Part shown: positions 1 through 10,479 of the stretch, piece by piece | How positions within the stretch are numbered: position 1 is the stretch's first letter | Layout: each line of letters starts with the position of its first letter | From: Candidula unifasciata | Lineage: Eukaryota > Mollusca > Gastropoda > Stylommatophora > Geomitridae | Assembly: GCA_905116865.2 (NCBI GenBank) | Contig: CAJHNH020002470.1 | Location: forward strand, 1-64,000 | DNA length: 64,000 nucleotides | Direction of reading: 5' to 3' | The notes under the pieces: generated by a model | The model's database searches: none | The model's input: the letters and a program-made list of their open reading frames with translations, nothing else | What the model was told of the DNA's origin: nothing | Translations under genes and position numbers: made by a program

Positions 1-174
1 TTTCCAGCATGACGGTTGGCCCAGATAAATTACCGCCTTGTGAGGCATATCAAACTAATGGTGGACACCTTTGGAAGAGGTGATAACAGCATCAGGAACA
101 TCTTTGAAGATCTTTTCTCCTTCGGAAATTCATCGTGTTTTACAGTTACCTTGCTAGACAAGATGAGCTGGGTG
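1..174 (+). other. Open stretch ending at a strong donor; possible coding exon, unidentified
   Basis: A reading frame downstream of position 12 (after a TGA at 10-12) stays open to 174, where a GTAAGT donor follows (175-180). The translation contains DTFGRGDNSIRNIFEDLF, which I do not recognise. It does not resemble the N-terminal region expected for the amine oxidase downstream, and its phase (2) does not match the phase-0 start of exon 4776, so at least one more exon would be needed between them. It could be an exon of another gene, or chance. Confidence 0.25.
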
Positions 175-179
175 TAAGT

Positions 180-512
180 TTGTTTTCTACTTGTATGATT
201 CCATTTGCTCAGTCACATTATCACCGCCAACATGTTCATCATCATTATCATCATCGGCATCGTCATCTTAACCATCATCAACGCAATCATCTAATTATAA
301 TCATCATTTTTTAATCACAATCACTAACTTGGTTTCCGTTTTCTTAAACTGTCCTCTCTTCCCAACCATGTGCTTTTTTTCTAAAAGCTAACAGGTCATC
401 GATTGGGCTGTATGTAACGAACTATTCATTGTTATGCAAATCCCCCCTCCCCCTTTAATGCTCCACTCTCAGATAATATACATATGTTTAAAAAATTGTA
501 ACTCACCCACAG
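180..512. other. Non-coding stretch with short ATC-rich simple repeat
   Basis: It contains a degenerate CATCAT/ATCATT tract around 235-315 and pyrimidine-rich sequence. No gene or known repeat was recognised. Confidence 0.5.
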
Positions 513-985
513 AGCATGCTGAGAAAGGTGGAGACAAGCATGCTCCGTATAGAGTGGCAAGCATCACTTAAAAGGTCCCAGGTAGTTAGCATCCTTTGGA
601 TATTTTCTCCAGGTCACGCCAGTGTGTTGGGAAATGAGCAGGAAGAAAGATAGGCCGGTTCTGCACCACTTGGTGGTAAACTGATGTATGACAAGCTGGA
701 TGTTGTGAGAGCCCTTTGGGAGCTAGCGAACAGTGCCGAGGCACATATAGATCATTACGGTCTGAGGAGAATTGCACTGCGAGGAGTTACAGGGATCTAG
801 CCGACGCTCGACACTGAGGGAAAAGGCAAGACGGATTTACAATCAGACACTTACTGGTACCATTGGAATGGGAACTCTTCCCTTGCTGCTAAAGATGGGG
901 ACGGAGCGCTTATTGGGGGGGGGGGGGGGGTGTTCCGAGTGCTGTGATGTCGATTCTTAATTCAACATTCAACATTCTGTTTAAA
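513..985 (+). pseudogene. RNase H domain relic of a non-LTR retrotransposon (copy 1)
   Basis: Broken translation gives SMLRKVETSMLR, then IFSPGHASVLGNEQ (the RNase H motif H-x-x-V-x-G-N-E), then GLRRIALRGVT and a C-terminal cysteine segment CSECCDVDS before a stop. The same order of motifs recurs at 1150-1705 and 19960-20775 and in the fuller element at 55559-59020. Stops, frameshifts and a poly-G run at about 917-930 show that it is dead. The 3' end is AT-rich with ATTCAAC-type short repeats instead of poly(A). Confidence 0.75.
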
Positions 986-1149
986 TATACCTCTCTTCTA
1001 TTGATCTTTCCTGTTATCACAATAATCTCTATAACCTTTTTTCACCTTCTAAATTTGTTTTCCTACATATAGTGTAAGTTTGTTTATTAGTGGACAGACT
1101 ATTCTTTTCTTTTTTTTATTGCTTATCAAACCAGGTAGTATAACAGTGC

Positions 1150-1705
1150 TCAGATCCCCTCCTCAGCAAATCGCTAAGCGTAAAGCGGCTAACCGCATCA
1201 GATACCACGACATCCAGCTTAAGAATGGAGGTGGAGGAGTTCACTGCCACTTTCCGCTGGTTAGAGATCATCACACGCACACACACGTTGTGATTGTAAC
1301 TGACTCGGACAGCATGCTGAGGAAGGTGAGGACAGCATGCTTCGTGCAGAGTGGCGTGCTTTGCTTCGGAGGTAACGGGTGAGGTGCATTGTCTGGCTGG
1401 CTCTGTACAACTTGGTAGAATACTGATGTATGATAAGGCAAACGTTGTTAAGGCCTTGCGAGAGAACATGTACAATTCGTAGGAGCAAATTGATCACCAC
1501 AGTCTGGTGAAAGTGATGCATTAGGCAGGTATGAGGGAATCTGACAGATACTCGACGCTCAGAGAAAAAGCCAGTGACATATAATAAGAATGCTACTGGC
1601 ACCATTTGAACTGGAAATCTGCACTGGCTGCTGAAGACAGGGACAGAGCGTTCATGGAAATGCCCCAAGTGCTGTGATGTACGTTCTTGAATCAATTTAA
1701 CATAT
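1150..1705 (+). pseudogene. RNase H domain relic of a non-LTR retrotransposon (copy 2)
   Basis: It contains HTHVVIVTDSDSMLRKVR, the RNase H strand with its conserved Asp-Ser, followed by degraded sequence related to copy 1 (a giLMYDK-like piece near 1422, the AQAG/GTI region near 1560-1620) and a cysteine tail near 1665-1690. It is head-to-tail with copy 1, only about 165 bp after it. Several frame breaks are present. Confidence 0.7.
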
Positions 1706-3520
1706 CAGCACAACATAGCAACACCAGTTGTAAGTTGTTTTATTATTATTTTTTTTTTCCATTCCTGCGTAGTGCTTTTGTACGGACTCATCTCTTTTTT
1801 ACTTGGTATTCTTGCAGTCTAGTCATGGTTGTACATTTTTAGTCATCATCTAATTTTTGTAAATAGTTTGTTTGCATATTATTCAGCATATCAGCATGGA
1901 CTAATGCTCATAGCAGCCTTACCTGCAAGCATGTCAGCTTGTTCATATCCTTTTCCAGCCGAATACCCTAGCACGATAACGTACCTGATCTTTTCTAATT
2001 GCCCATCTAAGACTCTAGCCACTGTCTTCGGCATTATCTACCTCTATCTTCTTGAGATAAATTTACAAACGGTGCTTTACCTTTATTAGTCTTTGCGTGT
2101 TCAAGAACAAAACACAAAAGTATCTTTTGAATTAAATACAACTGATGGGGGGAAGAAAAACAACCGAAAACAATTGCGGGAACATAATCATTGTTAGTTT
2201 CCACGGTTGCCATGACATTCGTCTCAGAAACCATGTTCCCATTGCCAGAGATTGTCCTAATAATTGGCTAGTTTAAATCTAAAATATAAATACTTTTAAT
2301 TGTTAATTTATCAAGCGTTTTCACTTATCATTACTTCTTTCATTTTATTTTATGAGTCGCCATTAATACATAGCGTTTCTCATTTGATTTTAATGGACGA
2401 CAGAATAAACTCTAAATTAATCTTTTTGAGTATAAATATTATTTTATATAGTTGACGTAACAAATTACTCATCGTTTGGTAAGAAACGAAAGATAACGTA
2501 GGTTATGCGGTTCCGTCGTTTGTCTCGCCTGTTGAAGATTATGTGTCTGCCTAGCGCAGCAGAAAAAAAGGTCCTTGTGCTGTATGCTCTCTGGTCTCTA
2601 CACTCGATCTAAGGAAATGTAGTCCGCCTATCGTTGTTGAACTGTACACTGTTCTCAACGCAATGTAAGTACGTTGGATTTATGAACTGGCTCACAGACT
2701 TCGTGTTCATCGGTACGTTCAGTCGATAGATTGTGACAGATCTAAGTTTCCATGTATCTAAGTTTCATCGGAGAAATTGATTCTTCATTAGCTCGAGTGA
2801 TTAGCACATGGTCTTTGCGAACACGTTGTTGATTATAAATGTACTATTATATGTGAAGCACGCTAGTTCTGAGTCAAGCAAAATAAGGAGATGTTGAATG
2901 TGATGATTATATTCCATTGTTTTGATCCAGAATAGAGCTTGTAGTTAGGGTACATGGATTGTCTGGGCGCTGCCTATGTAGCTATATGTTTTAGTTGCTG
3001 TTGTGTAATTCACTATTCACATATTCATCGCCGGAGTCATGAAAATATGTCATGGTTCCTGCACAAGAAGAACAATAGTCTTTTCTGTACTTTTCCTGTT
3101 TTTGCTGTTTAGAGGGAAACTACTCAACTGTCCTAACCAAATCTCTTTCTCCCCTCTTCCTCCTACATGTTTCGTTTTCCCATTCGCTTCCCGCTAGCTC
3201 AATAGCAAAAAGTTCACCCTATAGTTGCTCCGTTCCTTGCCAACAAAAGCCACAAAGAATGTCCGTCTGTGTCACTTGAGGAAAAAACTAACACAAACTG
3301 CAGTTCCATTATATCCAATAGCATTCACACGCAATGATTGCATAAGGCAGCCTTCAGAAGTACTAACATAAACATTAAAAGTACAGTTCATCATCAATGA
3401 AAGCAGCAGTTAAAACAGATTCGTAGTTGCACAGGCGACACATAACATAAGTCATCCCCGACTTAGTTCCATAACAATAAAACAGCCATAACTGCCATTT
3501 ACTGCCTTTCTTATATTACT
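1706..3520. other. Non-coding stretch, mostly unique; one half of a dispersed repeat pair
   Basis: No gene is recognised. Positions about 2883-3070 resemble 32068-32190 (both contain GATGTTGAATGTGAT followed by similar AT-rich sequence), so that part is a dispersed repeat. The rest is AT-rich and shows no coding signal. Confidence 0.5.
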
Positions 3521-3529
3521 TTTGCGGTG

Positions 3530-3560
3530 TAAGGGGGGGGGGGGGGGGGGGGGTGGGGGG
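3530..3560 (+). repeat. Poly-G tract
   Basis: An almost uninterrupted run of about 30 G, with one T. Similar G or C homopolymers occur at about 917, 4210 (C), 22285 (C), 26060, 36985, 41965 (C), 53925 (C) and 54205. Confidence 0.9.
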
Positions 3561-3604
3561 GTCTTTGAGCTCACAACTCAAATCATGTCGGTCACAGTCG
3601 AAAA

Positions 3605-3725
3605 AACAACCCAAATGAACTCCGCAGCTCACTATGTCACACTATGCACTCAACGCAGTAGCTGGGCAAGGAAACAATATCATTTCAGTCTACAAATGGA
3701 AGAAAATGCAAGAGCCAGCTATTAT
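3605..3725 (+). repeat. Dispersed repeat, second copy at about 40735-40865
   Basis: Both places share a string of short matches in the same order (AACTCAAAT/ACAGT, GCACTCAAC, AGTCTACAAATGGA, AAATGCAA). This is a diverged repeat of unknown type. No reading frame is conserved between the two copies, so it is not treated as a gene. Confidence 0.55.
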
Positions 3726-3800
3726 CAGAAGAAGAAAAACCTACCACAACTAGAAACAATAAACTTGACTATCCCGCATATTGACCCGAAATGCTGCTCT

Positions 3801-4192
3801 CTAGACAAAGCAATAAGGTCTACTGTGTTCGTAAATTGTTGCTGTGATTGTTATTCGACATTTGCTTCGTTAATATAAATTTATGTAACCTATGGTGCCA
3901 TTTCAATGGGTTGAAATAAATTCTGTCCGTATTCCATAGTCGTGGATTTCAAGCTGCACAATAGACATGGCCAATAAGACACCTTTTTTGTGGGTTGCCT
4001 AGTTGACCATGTATCTTAGTGCACTTGTATTCATGGCGAGGCGTAGACGCTGTCTGGAGGTGACAGGTTCAATTCCCGGCACGGTAACTATAGCTTTCGA
4101 TTTTTATGTTGTCTAGTGTGTTCTTCTATCTTTCTACTTCTTTCTATGAGTGCCATTCACAGTACTTTCTGTTACTTGATTAATTCATAATA
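3801..4192 (+). repeat. Left copy of a ~390-bp direct duplication with a tRNA-like segment
   Basis: From TCTAGACAAAGCAATAAGG to the TACTTGATTAATTCATAA stretch, this is nearly identical to 4302-4690. It contains a tRNA-like portion at about 4031-4085 with a B-box-like GGTTCAATTCC. The two copies lie in the same orientation about 110 bp apart. Confidence 0.9.
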
Positions 4193-4301
4193 ATTACCGG
4201 CCTCAAATGGTCCCCCCCCCCCCCTCTGTTTATTTATAGGAATGACGTATACACACCGGAACCTACCAATCAAATACATTTCTTAAATGTTTGTGTATTC
4301 T

Positions 4302-4690
4302 AGACAAAGCAATAAGGTCTACTGTGTTCGTAAATTGTTGCTGTGATTGTCATTCGACATTTGCTTCGTTATTATAAATTTCTGTAACCTATGGTGCCAT
4401 TTCAATGGGTTGAAATGAATTCTGTCCGTATTCCATAGTCGTGGATTTCAAACTGTACGATAGACATGGCAAATAAGACATCTTTTTTTTGGGGGTGCCT
4501 AGTTGACCATGTATCTTAGTGCACTTGTATTCATGGCGAGGCGCAGACGCTGTCTGGAGGTGACAGGTTCAATTCCGGGCACGGTAACCATAGCTTTCGA
4601 TTTTTATGTTGTCTAGTGTGTTCTTCTATCTTTCTACTTCTTTCTATGAGTGCCGTTCACAATACTTTCTGTTACTTGATTATTTCATAA
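4302..4690 (+). repeat. Right copy of the ~390-bp direct duplication
   Basis: Same sequence as 3801-4192 with scattered substitutions and small indels (for example a longer T run near 4485). It includes the tRNA-like B-box segment at about 4570-4580. It ends about 85 bp before the first recognised amine oxidase exon. Confidence 0.9.
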
Positions 4691-4775
4691 AAAAATACTT
4701 CAAACTGAACAAAATAACCAAAGGCAATATTTGCTTGCTGTAAGGTCACATGTATCGTCTATTCCATTATTACAG

Positions 4776-5020
4776 ATAAGACCAGCGCAGGTGAAAGAAG
4801 CTGGCCACGTAAATTTCATAGAGCTCCATGTTCCAAACAAGACAGACGCTATAAACTTCCTGGATGGCAAAGGTTCAAAGCCTGCCCGGGAAGCAAGAGT
4901 AATTATTGAACGGCCTGACCTCAGTGAACCTGTTGTAGAAGAGCTGGTTGTAGGGCCCCTACCGGATCCTCGATACCATTATCTCAACCCACGAAGAGAC
5001 AGACCCAAGATTCCCTACAG
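4776..5020 (+). CDS. AOC: Copper amine oxidase, first recognised exon (N2 domain)
   Basis: This is the first of nine exons of a copper-containing primary amine oxidase, a family that oxidises primary amines to aldehyde, ammonia and hydrogen peroxide. Family members are secreted or on the cell surface, and are homodimers with a self-made topaquinone cofactor. The exon follows TTACAG and starts in phase 0. It encodes IRPAQVKEAGHVNFIELHVP, then a PAREA motif and the strongly conserved ELVVGPLPDPRYHYL. This matches the N2 domain of animal enzymes such as AOC3 (known family pattern). It ends in phase 2 at CAG/GTAATT. The upstream ~80 residues expected for the family, including any signal or membrane anchor, were not found between 1 and 4775. 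The 15 open codons before the acceptor are intron. Confidence 0.93.
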
Positions 5021-5389
5021 GTAATTACAAATGTCAGTTGTGTCTCCTTTACATACCTTTGCAAAACCAATCCCAGCATGTTCTGGGTGATTGTGATTTT
5101 ATTAAATATTCTTTAAGTTCAGTAGTTTGCCATTGTCTTCAAACTGTCGACTCTCAGATGCCACTGTCGAACATGAACGCAGAACAATCGGCTGACAAAT
5201 TACATGCAGCCTGAATAGAAACCAGTATTTGGTAATTACTAAACGCGTTCGCAACTCCAAATCCACAGACGCCGACCATGGATGCCAGTCAATTGTGTAT
5301 GTATTCTATCAAACTGTATTTGCTTGCCAACATTTGACAAATCAAAACCTATATATGTTCAGCCTAAAACAACTTGAGTGAGTGATTGG
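5021..5389 (+). other. Intron, no further feature seen
   Basis: AT-rich intron of the amine oxidase gene between exon 4776-5020 and the first transposon relic. No coding or repeat structure was recognised. Confidence 0.5.
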
Positions 5390-5512
5390 CACCTTTCCGT
5401 CTTTCCAGACGATGATGTTATATTTCGCTATAAGAAGGTATGGGACTCACAGCCCATTGCGATGTAAGTGTGACTAGCAAGACCCGCCTCCGTTAAGAAA
5501 AGACATTTATAA
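5390..5512 (-). pseudogene. Retrotransposon C-terminal fragment (zinc-finger-like tail)
   Basis: On the minus strand this reads LFLTEAGLASHTYIAMGCES-like sequence. It matches the + strand of 10260-10400, where a fuller version gives CSNCGRLFLTRSGLASYD. The CxxCGRxF..R.GL pattern is the C2H2-like tail seen at the end of many RTE-type reverse transcriptases. It is a short dead fragment. Confidence 0.6.
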
Positions 5513-5765
5513 TTATAGCATTGAATTTCATGACCATTGTTGTCAGCATTTGTGTTTAGTCTGTTTCTTCTCGAGGCTCAGCTCTCATCCTTTATGAAAT
5601 CATGTCTTCCTCCAGTGTTATTCCCTTTCTGATGTGCACCATCCACGTAACACGGTCCATGACATTTGGTTCTAACGAGTCTACCTAAATACCTGTATCA
5701 TTTATGTCCAGCCTGCACACATCTTTTTATTGTAGTAGAGGTCGGCCTCGACATCTTCTTCTTCT

Positions 5766-7120
5766 TCAGTTCCCGTGATGCCTAGTGGCACTTGAGGCTT
5801 CAGAGAGGACTTTCCATGCTTTCCTGTCCTGTGCAATCTTCAGTGCAGTTTTCCATTTCAAAGATGCAGCACTCATGTCACTTTCCATCGTTCGTCTCCA
5901 TGTTGTTTTTGGGCGCCCCTTTGTTCTCTTTCCCTCTGATATCAATGCAAGAGCTGTTTTGGTACGTATATCAGGATTCATTCTCATAACGTGGCCAAGC
6001 TGTTTCATCTTCTCTTGGTTATCATACTGTCTGGAATTTCTCGATTTGTGTCTTGAAGTAGTTTAGTGTTTGAGATCGTGTCTGGCCAGACAATTTTGAT
6101 AATTCTACGTAGACATGCGTGGTGAAAGGTGGACAGCGTGTGTGCATCCTTTTAGATCATTCTCCAGCATTCTGTTCGTAAAGAAGAACTGGCAAAGTGA
6201 TGCTCTTGTAGAGTCGGAGTTTCGTTTCTCTGCAGTAACTGTTGGATTTCCAGATTTGCATCATCCTTTCAAAAGCAGCTCTAGATTTTTTTTGGCGTGG
6301 CTGTATGTCTTCCTCTGTTTCTCTAAGTAGTGACACCACACTGCCAAGATATGTCAACTGTTCTACATTTTCAAGTGTTATATTATTTATGGTCAGTGGT
6401 TGCTGGTTTGGTCTTTTTGTCATGATCTTAGTTTTCTTTGTATTTATTTTCACTCCCACCATTTCTTCTGTTCTGTGTAATCTGTTACTTTTCTCAAGTA
6501 CATTACGTTCATGTTTATGTGATAGGAGTGCTATATCATCTGAAAAATCAAGGTCCTCAAGCATGGTGATTGGAGTCCATCGTATGTCTTTCAATGTCTT
6601 GTCTACTGTGTTCTTTAGTATCCAGTCAATCACAAGGTTGAAGACGAGAGATGACAACACATCCCTGTCTTACACATGTCTTTACTGGGAAAGATGTATT
6701 GTAATTTTTAATCTTGCAGGAAAAGTTTTTATAGAAAAGAGCAATTTTGTTGAATATCTTTTCTGGAATTCTATAATGTTGTAAAATTTTCAAGAGACTG
6801 TCTCTATGGACGCTGTCAAAAGCTTTCTTAAAATCCCCAAAATTAATATATATACTTCTCTTCCATTCATTGCATTGTTCTAAAATGTTATGTAGGGCGA
6901 AGATGTATTTAGTTGTTCCTCTGCCCTTTCTGAATCCTGCTTGTTCCACTCGTAGGCATTTATCTACTCCCTTTTCAAGCCGCATTATGACGATTTTACA
7001 AAATACTTTGCTTTTTACAGAGAGTAGAGTAATTCCCCTCCAATTATTGCAGTCTGTAAAATCTAATTTTTAGGGGATTTTGACTATTGTTCCTTCATTC
7101 CAGTCATTGCGAATAAGTTA
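5766..7120 (-). pseudogene. RTE-like reverse transcriptase relic
   Basis: Read on the minus strand, the parts occur in family order but in different frames. From 7105 down comes an IPKK.D..DCNNWRGITLL segment, then VEQAGFRKGRGTTKYIFALH and INFGDFKKAFDSVHRDSL (palm motif with catalytic Asp). VRQGCV follows, then LEDLDFSDDIALLSH (variant of the FADD catalytic box, near 6540-6580) and INTKKTKIM. YLGSVVSLLRETEEDI and KLRLYKSITLPVLLYE come next, and finally the GHVMRMNP..GKRTKGRPKTTWRR tail at 6008-5766. The endonuclease domain is absent. It lies in the amine oxidase intron, antisense to the gene. Confidence 0.88.
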
Positions 7121-7189
7121 ACAAAGTTTCACCACCGTAGAAAGGAGTGCTGAGAAAATTAACCTAATAGACAACCATTTTTGTTAGTG

Positions 7190-7437
7190 AGCTTTCTGTT
7201 CTCCCAAACCTTTTTTGTTTGTTTGGTAATCGGCTCATTGTTGTTGTTGCTGCCTTATCCTGATGTTTATTTCTTAGTTTAGTTATAGTTTGTTATTCAC
7301 TGTGGGTCCACAATAATTAACTGTCTCCAGTTCCTCACAATTAATATAAACTGCAGGTCTACCATTAACAATTTGCGCCATAACCTTTGTTTTAGTTTTG
7401 ATGACTTAGTCCAAATTCACAGCATAAATCAACAAAT
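7190..7437. other. Intron sequence, no feature seen
   Basis: AT-rich; contains only TTG/TTT-rich stretches around 7200-7260. No gene or repeat family recognised. Confidence 0.4.
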
Positions 7438-7670
7438 GCCTGCAGATCGGAAGGTCTTGGGTTTGCGTCTTGACAGAACTGGATTTGTTCCCCTCCAGAA
7501 ATGACCTTGACTTTCAGGTTGACCCAGCCTTGAGTGGGTACCAGGTGCAGCCCTGGGAAGTAAAGGCGGCTGGCGCGATGCTGACCACATCACCCACCAA
7601 GTGCCGATTGGTTTATACAAATATATGTCTAAACCTATATTTCCAACACGCCTAAAGACGTCAAAAACGG
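7438..7670 (+). repeat. SINE-like repeat, shared-body type with head B
   Basis: It starts with a degraded tRNA-like head (GATCGGAAGGTCTTGGGTT), followed by the body shared by many copies in the window: GGTACCAGG...CTGGGAAGTAAAGGCGGCTGGCG, GATGCTGACCACATCACCCA, GTGCCGATTGG, then a CTATAT..CC..ACGCCT end. Related bodies lie at 13270-13375, 19738-19890, 23185-23448, 27858-28110, 28220-28330, 45360-45470 and 46040-46318. Confidence 0.75.
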
Positions 7671-7734
7671 ATTTTTAATTTTACTTTATTATTATACGTT
7701 TATGTTATAAGTATAACAGAAAAACAGAGAACAG

Positions 7735-7925
7735 TGTGGTCTCGAGGCTTGGCGTCCGCCTCGAGTGCTAGAGGTCACGGGTTACCATTTTTTTCTAGTG
7801 GACTTCTAGTAATTTCCCTTTGGTCTCTGGGTAGAAAGATCGGACGCCGGTGTGTATAAAGGGGACCCAGAAATTCTCTTGACAGTTGAAAATCAAAAGA
7901 GTAGCCTAACGGCCCTGCCTGGGCA
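7735..7925 (+). repeat. Possible tRNA-headed SINE (single copy here)
   Basis: GTGTGGTCTCGAGGCTTGGC and GAGGTCACGGGTTACC resemble A and B boxes of a tRNA-like promoter. It is followed by about 130 bp of unknown body. No second copy was noticed in the window, so this call is weaker than the others. Confidence 0.35.
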
Positions 7926-8147
7926 ACATTTGGAGTTACAAATCTACCCAAAGTATTTCAGGATCCTCGCCGGTGCTATGGAGTTCATGCACTGTGCTGG
8001 GATTATTTGGACTCAGGCTTGAGTCAGAGGTGGAGGAGAGCACTTATGGGTTACTACCCTTGTGCCAAATTGTTGATCAGTCGTCTAAACCTGAACCTAA
8101 ACCTAGGAAAAAAACTAACCAAATTAATCTCAGTGCCTTATCACTAG

Positions 8148-8407
8148 GTTTCACCCTTCCTATGGGATCCATGCTGCCTACACAGACCTGTTTCACGAAC
8201 TAACCCACGAGCTAAACGACATCATCCTGGAAAGCTATGGGACCAGTTTCCTCAACTGTACACAAGATTGCTTGATCCTGTTACCCCAAAGGACAAGTTC
8301 AGCGTATTCCGACACGACGCTGATTGTTCTTACAGCCTATTATAGAGCCGAGTTCACCACGATTAATTCTGCTGGTCTTATCTTTGTCATGAAAGAGACC
8401 GTTAAAG
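8148..8407 (+). CDS. AOC: Copper amine oxidase, second recognised exon (N2-N3 domains)
   Basis: It starts after CACTAG with one base completing the Arg codon split at 5020, and encodes FHPSYGIHAAYTDLFHELTH, ELNDIILESYGTSFLNCTQD and a segment with AEFTTINSAGLIF. These match the N2/N3 boundary and N3 domain of animal amine oxidases in order and spacing. The end is chosen at AAAG/GTACCA because this leaves one base, giving an in-frame Asp across the junction into exon 9523, and because what follows (8455 onward) is a SINE. GTACCA is a weak donor. A second possible acceptor (CACAG at 8181-8185) would remain in frame only with a different upstream exon. Confidence 0.82.
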
Positions 8408-8454
8408 GTACCAAATATAGAAGCTCTAATATTGTTGTAATGGTTTTAATTTGT

Positions 8455-8700
8455 GTTATCGTTTCTTTGTTTGTTTTAGTATCCAGAAGCCATGAGTTGT
8501 TAACCCCTAGGCTTGATATTATGGATATCGCAACCTTTCGGCCTTTATTCCAATGTAAATACCATAAATCTGGGAGAAATGTGGCTTTTCTGCCTACCCC
8601 CGGGAGTGAACCCAGACCACAAGGAGTTCGTCACCCGGTCACGGCGCAATCCGGTTTAGCCAACTACGCTAGAGAGCCGAGCAATTTGTGTTGTCGACTG
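8455..8700 (-). repeat. tRNA-headed SINE, family E (copy 1)
   Basis: On the minus strand a tRNA-like head reads TAGTTGGCTAAACC (A box) and GGGTTCACTCCC (B box), followed by a body containing the complement of GATATCGCAACCTTTCGG and ending near TATCCAGAAGCCATGAG. A second copy of the same layout is at 49775-49985. It begins less than 50 bp downstream of the weak donor of the second amine oxidase exon. Confidence 0.75.
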
Positions 8701-8824
8701 AGATGAGAAAAGAACGGGCATACGCCGTACACGGGCTGTACTTGTGAATGTATGCAGTCCCAGTGTGCTGTGCAAAATCCAAATCTGGTTACAGTTTATA
8801 TATAGATTTTAGTTTTCAAGTATT

Positions 8825-8895
8825 GAACGTCTTTAACAACAACAACACCAACAACAACAACAACAACAACAACAGCAACAACAACAACAACAAAA
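8825..8895 (+). repeat. (AAC)n microsatellite
   Basis: About 70 bp of ACA/AAC triplets with a few interruptions. Confidence 0.95.
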
Positions 8896-9199
8896 TTCAA
8901 GAAATATAAATAATGTGTCAGCTTTATGGACATAATAACAAAATGCAGATAAAGGATGTTGCGGCAGTTAACCTTCTTTAGCTGAACAAAAAGACAAAAA
9001 ACAACACTGCGCAACCAGGAAGCAACTCTAAAACGACTACCTTTCGGTGTATACATTTTATGTTAACAGGTGAAACAATAATAACTCATTTAATCGTAAT
9101 CTAGAATATGTAAAAGGTCTGATGCTTAACATCGCAAGGACATTTATTTGACATTAAACTAATTTACCTTCATGTTAAATCATAGCAGTTCTCATCGGG

Positions 9200-9490
9200 A
9201 CATGTGATAGTCGTTAAAATTATTAGAACAATTAATATACGTAGTTGGTCAAAATGTTTTGGACATATGAAAATGAATGGACCCAAAAACCTCGTAATAA
9301 CTGGGAAGACTAATTTTAGGGAAAAGAGAGCAAAAGGGAGGCAAAGAGATACATACCTGGACGGTCTGGCAAAATGGATGGGGCGAAACAGAAAATATTG
9401 AACTGATCCGCGATTATGTTGATCGTATAGGAAGATGGCCAAACATATCAACCTACGTGTACCAGCATGGTACATGATGACGATGATAAC
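9200..9490 (+). pseudogene. RTE-like retrotransposon 3' end relic
   Basis: The + strand translation gives IRSWSKCFGHMKMNG, then KRAKGRQRDTYLDGLAKWMG and an R-D-Y-V-D-R..RWPN segment. This is the conserved C-terminal end of RTE-type reverse transcriptases (W-x-GHV-x-R, GRQR..Y.DGL..W). It is followed by CCAGCATGGTACATGATGA, a typical short triplet-rich 3' end. Only the tail is present. It ends about 30 bp upstream of amine oxidase exon 9523. Confidence 0.75.
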
Positions 9491-9522
9491 CCTTGTGTCT
9501 TCTACAATATTATTGTTTGCAG

Positions 9523-9757
9523 ATAGTCAACAATTCAAACTACACATGATGATGTACGAAGGCCGAGTATTCACCTCGATTGGGGATTTCATCAAACAAT
9601 ACCGAGCCAATAGCATTCCCAAGGTGAGAATGACGTTCCCTAGACCAGGTGCTGGCGAGACATCACAGACTGGAACCATGAACATCCGTGGCACCATGTT
9701 TCCCGAGGAGCCCCAAACAGGTCCCCGGCAGTTTGACCCACACGGAAAGCGCTACAG
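9523..9757 (+). CDS. AOC: Copper amine oxidase, third recognised exon (N3 / hinge)
   Basis: It follows TTTGCAG in phase 1 and ends in phase 2 at TACAG/GTAAAA. It encodes SQQFKLHMMMYEGRVFTSIG (family pattern K.x.x.YxGxxFxSLxEL), a variable proline-rich part, and FDPHGKRYR, which corresponds to the YPQGPRF element just before the catalytic domain. Across the upstream junction it reads KETVKDSQQFKL, matching the conserved VNH..DP.x.. region only approximately. Confidence 0.9.
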
Positions 9758-9889
9758 GTAAAATACTGCACTGTCTTTCTTCTTATTTGGGGTACCCTAT
9801 AAAAGTAGCCGGTACCACATGTCTTCTGTTCCGCCGAATGTTGGGCGGCGTATATCAAACCTGACATTCCATATTGTGTCAACGGCTTC

Positions 9890-10475
9890 GGGCGGAGGAG
9901 CACATTGGGAATGATACTAGCCTTATCCTAGGAAGAGGAAATGAAACATGAAAACTTCATACTATGGCAGGGACAGACGAGGACCTAAACCTTGGCTGGC
10001 AGCTGGTCTAGGAGGAAAGCTCCGATAGTCCGACAGATAGAACACGGATCTTCTGATATGGCAGCGAAACATGAAAGATACAGGTATTGATGTGGACTCG
10101 TGGAAACAAAATGCCATGGACAGTGTTGTGTTGAGGAAGCACACCAGGAGGGGAATGAGAATGAAAGAAGAAATGCCTGCAGAAAAGAAGACAGCTGAGC
10201 GTCTGAGAAGAAACAGACTAAAACACAAATCTTGACAACAGTCGTCCTGACATCCCATGCTCTAATTGTGGAAGACTTTTCTTAACGCGGTCGGGTCTTG
10301 CTAGTTATGATCGCCATTGCCATGGGCTGTGGATCAACTGCCTCCTCATAGCGCACTTTAACACAATCGTCTGGAAAGACGGAAAGGTGCCAGTCATAAT
10401 CTTTCTTATAATTATTACTCTTCATCTTCGCATTCGTCTGTCTTCTTTTGCCTGCTGTCTCTGAATCGGGCATAG
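9890..10475 (+). pseudogene. RTE-like retrotransposon C-terminal relic with zinc-finger tail
   Basis: The segment encodes WQRNMKDTGIDVDSWKQNAM (pattern K..GI...W...A.DR..WR), a basic EKKTAERLRRNRLKHK stretch, then PCSNCGRLFLTRSGLASYD with the CxxCGRxF..R.GL..H tail. Frame breaks are present. A fragment of the same tail sits inverted at 5390-5512. Confidence 0.7.
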
Positions 10476-10479
10476 GCCC

